In this document: positions 57,901 through 64,000 of the stretch, piece by piece | How positions within the stretch are numbered: the stretch's first letter is position 1 | Layout of the letters: each line of letters begins with the position of its first letter | Origin: Lepidurus packardi | Lineage: Eukaryota; Arthropoda; Branchiopoda; Notostraca; Triopsidae | Length of the DNA: 64,000 bases | Direction of reading: 5' to 3' | Assembly (NCBI GenBank): GCA_023053545.1 | Contig: JAKZAN010000004.1 | Location: 7,688,001 to 7,752,000, forward strand | The notes under the pieces: generated by a model | Databases searched by the model: none | What the model was told of the DNA's origin: nothing | What the model saw: only the letters and a program-made list of their open reading frames with translations | Program-made: the position numbers and the translations under genes

Positions 57901-60900
57901 ACAGTGCATTGCTTTTACATTACAGAACATTTTTTAAGTGTCATTATTGGGTGATTTTTTATAATCCAGCTAATTTGGGATTTCCAAGGTATAGTGTGGT
58001 GTCGGGAGGGTTTGGAAGTTGAAAAAGAGACGAAGAAGAGAAATACTGTCTATGCTGTTTGCCCTTTTTCTGGACAGCTAAACTCGTAAATTTATTGCAG
58101 CATCTTTCTCTTGCTGTCGTGTTTTTAAGTTGCATCCATATGGGAAAAGGAAGAAAAGTGAGCATAGTTTATGTTGGCTGCCTCACTAGGGTACAGCTTA
58201 AGGTCATTTTGGGATTGAGCATTCTCCCCACGACGATCCACTTTCTTGCTTTCTTGTCTTCTGTAGCTGGGAAGGGCTTTGGAAGAAACCCTACATGTAC
58301 AAGAGACAGCTGGCTCGTGGTTCTACGCAAGGACGTGTGCACGCGTAGAGCGTATTTTATTTCTTCAGAACGTCCCAGGTGAGCCTCAGATCTTGGCTCC
58401 ATTCTTCTCCCACTTAATCTTGATGTCTTGTGCGTGTTTTTGTGTATTCATGTGCAAGCAAAGCGTTTGGTTCTTCCGTTTTCCGTGGCCACAACCAGAG
58501 CTCCGAGGGGCCTTATTGCTGTGCAAAGTGGAAGAAATAGGCCATGGGATGGATGCCTTGCGGCGCGAGATTTCTGTACTGACCGCTGAGGAGCCAGTCA
58601 AGTGTCCGTGCCTTCACCTTCACAAGGGCGCGAACACTTGGGAGTTTCTTCCCGAACGCCGGCGGACTCGTTAATGACACGTAGAAGCCCCCTAAAGGGC
58701 GACGTTTTTCTTCTTTTACAATTAGAGACCTTTTTCGGGGAGGCCCCGGTACTTTTCTAGGTCGAAGATGGCCCACTAGTTGTGACTTCGGCCGTGGCAG
58801 AGATTTTCTTTGTCCTCTCACTTTTCCGTTCTGTTGGTGTACCTTTTTTGTGCACATATTTCTTTAGCATGCTGCTCTTCCCCCAAGAAAAAGGGGTTGC
58901 AAGTAACGCAATTTTACGGATGGAAAACCTTTACGTGGCACTGTTGCCAGAGGTTTGCTCATGCTTGAGACTTGAGATAGCCATACGCAAAGATCCCTCT
59001 TGATTTGGGTCTTCGTCAGTCTTCCCTGATTCCACTCTCGTAAGGAGCTCGTTGTGTTCTCTCATCCCTTTTCAACCTCAAAGCTTCCCTTTGTACTCCT
59101 CCCCTTCGCCTCCTCTTTTTATCTCTGCAGTCGGAGAGTGAACCCGGGATCGAAGCAACTCCGCGTCGAATCCCCAGAAGAGTCAATGAATCAAGGGCAA
59201 GTTTAATTGACCGACGACGTGGAATATAACCTCGTGCAAACCCTCTCAGCTCTAGATTCCTGTACTTTTTGTTTTGATACGAGAGTTATGTACACATAGG
59301 CAGGCTAGTTTCCGTTTTTTCCACTTGAACAAGCAGCTAACCTTTTATAGAAATTGTTCAGGGTTTACTTTCGGAGGGTATACCAGCCCACCCACCCCCC
59401 CCCCCCACCCCCCCGGCATTGCCAAGCTAACCACACAAGGAGGCTGAGGAGGGCGAAATTGGTAGGATTTTGCTAGGATACAAGGGATCTGTCGAGTTTC
59501 TTTTCTAAAAAGGGAATCGCAAAATAAGCATCAAGTTGTCCCAAAAAGGCTTCCTCGTGTTTCCAAGAGGTTCCGCGCGTGTTTCTTAATTACTCAATCT
59601 ATTCTGACACTAACAAGGCGACATACTAGCGGTTGTGGCAGCCTACTTTACAACGTATGAGGTTGTTGGGTACTAAGCTGGCGTAAAAAAAAATTTCGAC
59701 CGACCAAAAGTTAACTGTCCTGTCTCCAGCTGACAGCGTATAGAATATGTGGAAGCATTTTCGAAGGACGTAAGGTGAGAGTAACTTGAGAGGAATTTTT
59801 AAGTACCACTAAGAGTACCTCAGTGTAATATGCATGAGAGGAAAGCAGAAAAGCAGAGTAGGATGACACAAATCCGCTACAAGTTGCCGTGGGTTAATTA
59901 ACCAACCTTTGGTACTTGAAAGGGGTGCGTAACTAGGTTCCTTTTTGTACGTGGTTACGGTACACAGTTATGATGGTTAATAATAAAGTTGTACATAAGG
60001 TTATAGGCATACAAATTCTAACCGACCGGTCAGGGTGTAGGAAGTTGCAGGCGAGTGGCGAACCCCTTGGATACTTGTCCTTTCGGAGTATGAGTATGTG
60101 ACCTTACGGTAAAAACACGAATCGAATTGTGTACGCCCAGTGTGACGTAAGGTAAGTAGGTAGATCGCGTGATGGTAGTTGGCCACGCCAGGGCTGTGGT
60201 GTGACGACACGACATCTCGCGTGACACACTGTCATTTTCCTTGTGAGAATGGCGAATTCCCTTAGTGGTAGACCTGTATAGTTTCCACGGTGGCATAGTG
60301 ATGCAAGTTTGGGACCATACCATTGCTGGCGCTGTCAAAATTAATTATGGCGATCGGCCGACAGGTCGATGGGTTCACCTTAATCCGTCACGATAGTTGA
60401 AATCGTGGGACGTTTGCGATCCTTGTCTGCTACTTAACCATACCAATTGGTCTCAGTGGATAGTCTAATCTGAGATAAAGTTCAGAAGGAAGAAACAATA
60501 TTGAAAGAGGGGGAGAAGAAACGAAACATCTAGGGAGTTGTATTTGCACTCTTTGCTGTTTGTAGCCTTGCCTGGGCCCTGATTCTTATTACTAACCGGA
60601 GATGAAGCAGGCAGTTTATTTCTCCCGGTAGAAAGTGACCGGAAATGAATTTTCTTTCTCGAGCGAGAAAATGGGTTCCTGTTGAATCCCCGGTATCGTC
60701 ATCGTTGTACTATTATGAGAAGATAGTCACCATGCGTAATGGAATATGTTATGCGGGTGCGTAACACGTCTCCATCTAACGGATCCGTAAGATCCTGACA
60801 TTGAACAAGCGTCAGTTTGATGTTTGGTGTAGATTACTTGGTCTGAAATCTGGGGTTTCTAAAGAGAGGAAGTGGCGAAGAAGTTGATCGCTTTTGATCC

Positions 60901-63900
60901 TAATTGATAGCCTAGTTATGGGGAAATCCCTGAAATTTATTATGAAAGACAGCCTTTTTTGTCTTTCTGGACCTCATGAATTGTCTAACAGGGGCGTTTA
61001 TTATAGTGACGCTAATAATTGATCCAGTTCAGCAGCTGGGGTATATGTCCAGCCAGCGTGTTGGATAAAGTCAAAGCAAGGACCAATATTTTGCCGCTTG
61101 ATTTACGACCTGGAAGGATTCTTTTGTCATTTTCGAAGAATAGTTGAACCTTACGAGAAGAATACTAGCAGTGCCATCTCTAGCTTCAAAGAGGAAATCT
61201 GCTTGAAGCATAGTTTTTGGGTCATTTACTAGGTGGCGTTTCAGTCGGTTTCAAATAATAAAGCGTCAGTTGAATTGTGCCAACGGCTTTTTTTCGTAGT
61301 TGTAATCAAATATAATATCAGAAGCAATCTAGTTTGCGCAAAATGCTTCGTGTGATAGTCTTTTTATCTTGTGCGTGTGGTTAGAAAACTCGCAAAGTAT
61401 AGATATGTATATTTTCCTTTCCTTTTACCGCGTTTTAGTTTGTTCGGGGAAAATTTGTGCAAATTGTAGCAGCAAGGCATTTTCTGTACATTCTGTCCTT
61501 TGTACCTACTTACATTAAGATGCTAATGAAAACTTTTTGAGCTAATTAATGTCGCGTTCAAAATCTTAGGGTACTTAGGAGCTTTCTAATTTCCTTTTTC
61601 TTTGTTTTCGCCATGTTCATCAATTTCTTCCATGTGCGGCGTGCAGTTCTAGCAAATGCGGATTTCCTCTACTAATGCAGGCTTAATTATTTAAAAAAAT
61701 TCTGAAAGTTTTTCAGTGGTAAACAGCAAGTCTAAGCTCTTCTCCTTTTTCTTTGCTCTAATTCAAACAGATTTTGTAACAGATTCTCGGCAAATGGCAA
61801 GCTCGTGTATCAAGACGATGAATGATTTATTATGGTTTGCTTGAGAAAGAAAAAAAGGGTTTTCTGTGCACATAGTATTTTTTTTAAACAAGTTTGGCAA
61901 ATGGAGAACAATCGATAGTGTCAAATTATACCTGAGCGTGTAGCTCTTTGGTTCTGTCAGATTACAAAGAAGGAAAAACTTTAGCTGATGGGAAACTTCT
62001 CAAAGTATAAGAAATGGAAAAGCACTTGGAGCTTCTCTTTTTCTGTAAATGGAAGGCTTGAAATGTGCTTTGCACGCTTTCGCTTTCTCTAAAGCATTTC
62101 GCGGTTTCCATTTAGAAATAAACGTAACTATATATATCTGAGTTTAAAATACCGGATATTTGTCGAAATACAAATGGCATGCTTTCGTCTGATGTATCCA
62201 CATACAGTAGTTGTATCTTCCGGTCAAAAGCACTGCGACCAAAAGCTGCAAACTGGCAATTTCTATTTCGCCCCAACCCTCAAACACAATTTTCAAAGTT
62301 CAGCAGCCATAGCTGTGCACTTAAATAAAGAAATTTTCTTTGTTTATAGTTATATCTTCAGGATCATGCATCACAAGTTGCGCGGAGATTACAAGGACGG
62401 ATAGAAGCAATTTGCGGACCCAACTTCCTCTTCAAAAGCTTCGCTAGGGAAACCTTGAATGGATATTCCGAACTCGTAATTTGGCTTCAAAAGATAAGTG
62501 GCCGTGATTGAAGTTTTGCGGCAGAAGTGATTCGTTAGCGGCGTTTCTTTCCTAGGACCTTTTATTCGGTTAAGGTTCCGGTGTCTCGTTAACGGCGACC
62601 AAGAATGCGTGAGATCCCTCCTCAGAGCTATCCTAAAGACCTGATACAATTTTTGTTGTACGTAATGAATGAACACAACAGACAAGGAACGCCTTAGCTA
62701 CACCGACATGACGCTTTTGTCCGCAGAAATATTGAGCATGTTTCGTATTGTTAGTCACTAGGCAACCATCCATTTCTTGCTCCATGATTGGCGAAAGAAA
62801 GGAATATAAATTGCATACGAGTAATGTGCCTTGGTCTTTCTCTTCGTGAGCTTCGGTAGAAAGTAAGAGTCCATGTACAGCCGCAATACAGGCAGTAGAG
62901 TGACCTGGAAGTCCTTCATATAGGTTTCGCCTATTCTTGATCTATTTGGCATAGGAGACAGGCGCCGTATTGATCCATCGTAAGACCACAGCAGAGCTGT
63001 ACTACTAGAAGCACTAGCAAAAACACCCGAGCCAGGCCCAAAAAGCTCCTTTCTTTTTACTTTTTCTTGTTATACCAAACCTGGCCCATGCCAATAAAGC
63101 AAAAAAGCAAGGATGGAGCAGAAAAGTAGAGGTTGCTAAGAGAAATTTGAGGAGCAAAGTGGGCTGGGAGAGGTACCGAACGCCATCAGAGTTGTTAGCT
63201 CAGCATTTGTTTGTTTTATTCCGTGTATACAGGCATACCGAGAACGACAAAAACTTTAAGCGTTTCAGCTATTTGTTTCGTATTACCGAACTATAAAAGT
63301 CTCATTGTCTCATTAAGCGTCCCCGATATTGTGCGCCGGGCATTTGGGGCATTTATGGCCCATTACCAGCAACCATTTCTTTCGCATCCTTGTCCCGGAC
63401 TGAAGGAATGGGCACTGGGCTAACTCAGGCGTATATACAAGGCATATCACGAGACTGAGACGGAACGCTCTTAATTTATTCCTATAGCTAACGATAACAA
63501 GGCTAGCATCTAAGTTTCCTCGTTAACTAAATTCCAGCTGTTCTGATACTCTATTTCCTCGTTGCAAACAATAAACAAATCCATGGCATATCAAAACTAA
63601 GTTTGTTGGGAGGGAACAAAACGGTTCGAAACTTTGTCACGCTAACGATTTTTTACGGGAACCTATATACTTTAACATGCGATGTTATGTAGACAACGCT
63701 CCCAGATTCTTGCCTTGATCCTTGCGAAGGATGCCGAAGCGTTCAAATTAGGCAGGAAAATTCGGTATGTCATTTGCATGGCGCTCATTCCGACGCCATT
63801 CTTCTTTGTGTAGAAAGCAAAAAAAAAAGAGTGGCAAAACAGGGCAAAAAATACAATAAAAATAAACAAAATAGGAAATGTGCAACCATCACCAACAGGA

Positions 63901-64000
63901 GCCATAGGAAGAAGTCTGGAGGGGAAGGTTAAAGATAAAAGGAAGAGGACCTTTTGTGAACAAGCTTCTGCTGTCTTTGCGTAGCCTCAGCCTGGGACAT
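51925..64000. other. Noncoding, no recognisable gene
   Basis: Twelve kilobases without a conserved exon on either strand. Open frames (for example 52788-53153 minus, 55619-55864 plus, 56313-56573 plus, 58279-58674 plus, 60030-60338 minus) show no domain or family signature. A C-rich run lies at 59391-59414. The missing YIPF5 membrane exons and plx 5' exons were not seen here either. Confidence 0.45.
59391..59414. repeat. Poly-C tract with interruptions
   Basis: C-rich run interrupted by single A residues; low complexity. Confidence 0.9.

Noticed and set aside
58279..58857. Open frames on both strands (131 and 114 codons)
   Set aside because: They overlap on opposite strands in a GC-richer stretch, lack domains, and have no convincing splice or start signals.

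Overview
The window is nuclear DNA from an invertebrate metazoan. Genes have short GT-AG introns (about 57-970 bp), there are long gene-poor stretches, simple repeats and DNA-transposon relics, and there is no operon structure. An intact Kekkon-type LRR-Ig receptor points to an arthropod. No species can be named from sequence alone.

Three protein-coding loci can be supported. (1) 2491-8505, minus strand: twelve exons of the TBC1D1/TBC1D4 orthologue (Drosophila pollux), a Rab GTPase-activating protein. All splice phases agree and give 1197 codons plus a stop, but the N-terminal part of the first PTB domain lies upstream and was not found. (2) About 10657-11436, plus strand: the first exons of the ER/Golgi membrane protein YIPF5 (Yip1). 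They end exactly before the membrane domain, and the 3' exons were not found in the remaining 52 kb. Genes 1 and 2 are head to head. (3) 43885-46278, minus strand: a complete, intronless 797-residue Kekkon-like receptor with signal peptide, leucine-rich repeats, one Ig domain, one transmembrane helix, a tyrosine-rich tail and a C-terminal PDZ ligand.

The other roughly 50 kb has no recognisable conserved coding sequence. It holds structured repeats: a pogo/Tigger-like element (27.13-27.88 kb) with a broken transposase N-terminus and a second MITE nested inside it; a short MITE of the same pogo-like family at 21.06-21.23 kb; a 102-bp hAT-like element with a perfect 8-bp target-site duplication at 51.8 kb; a dispersed repeat family in three copies (12.8, 35.6 and 41.2 kb); a 142-bp tandem duplication at 37.46-37.75 kb; a 100-bp CT microsatellite; and several long perfect hairpins. 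Two uncertain ORFs (25.2 and 30.2 kb) are listed at low confidence.

The three genes belong to different processes (Rab/vesicle traffic under insulin-AMPK signalling, ER-Golgi trafficking, cell-surface signalling). Nothing in the layout suggests a joint system. The clearest oddities are the two interlocked, apparently incomplete neighbours and the nested transposon relics.
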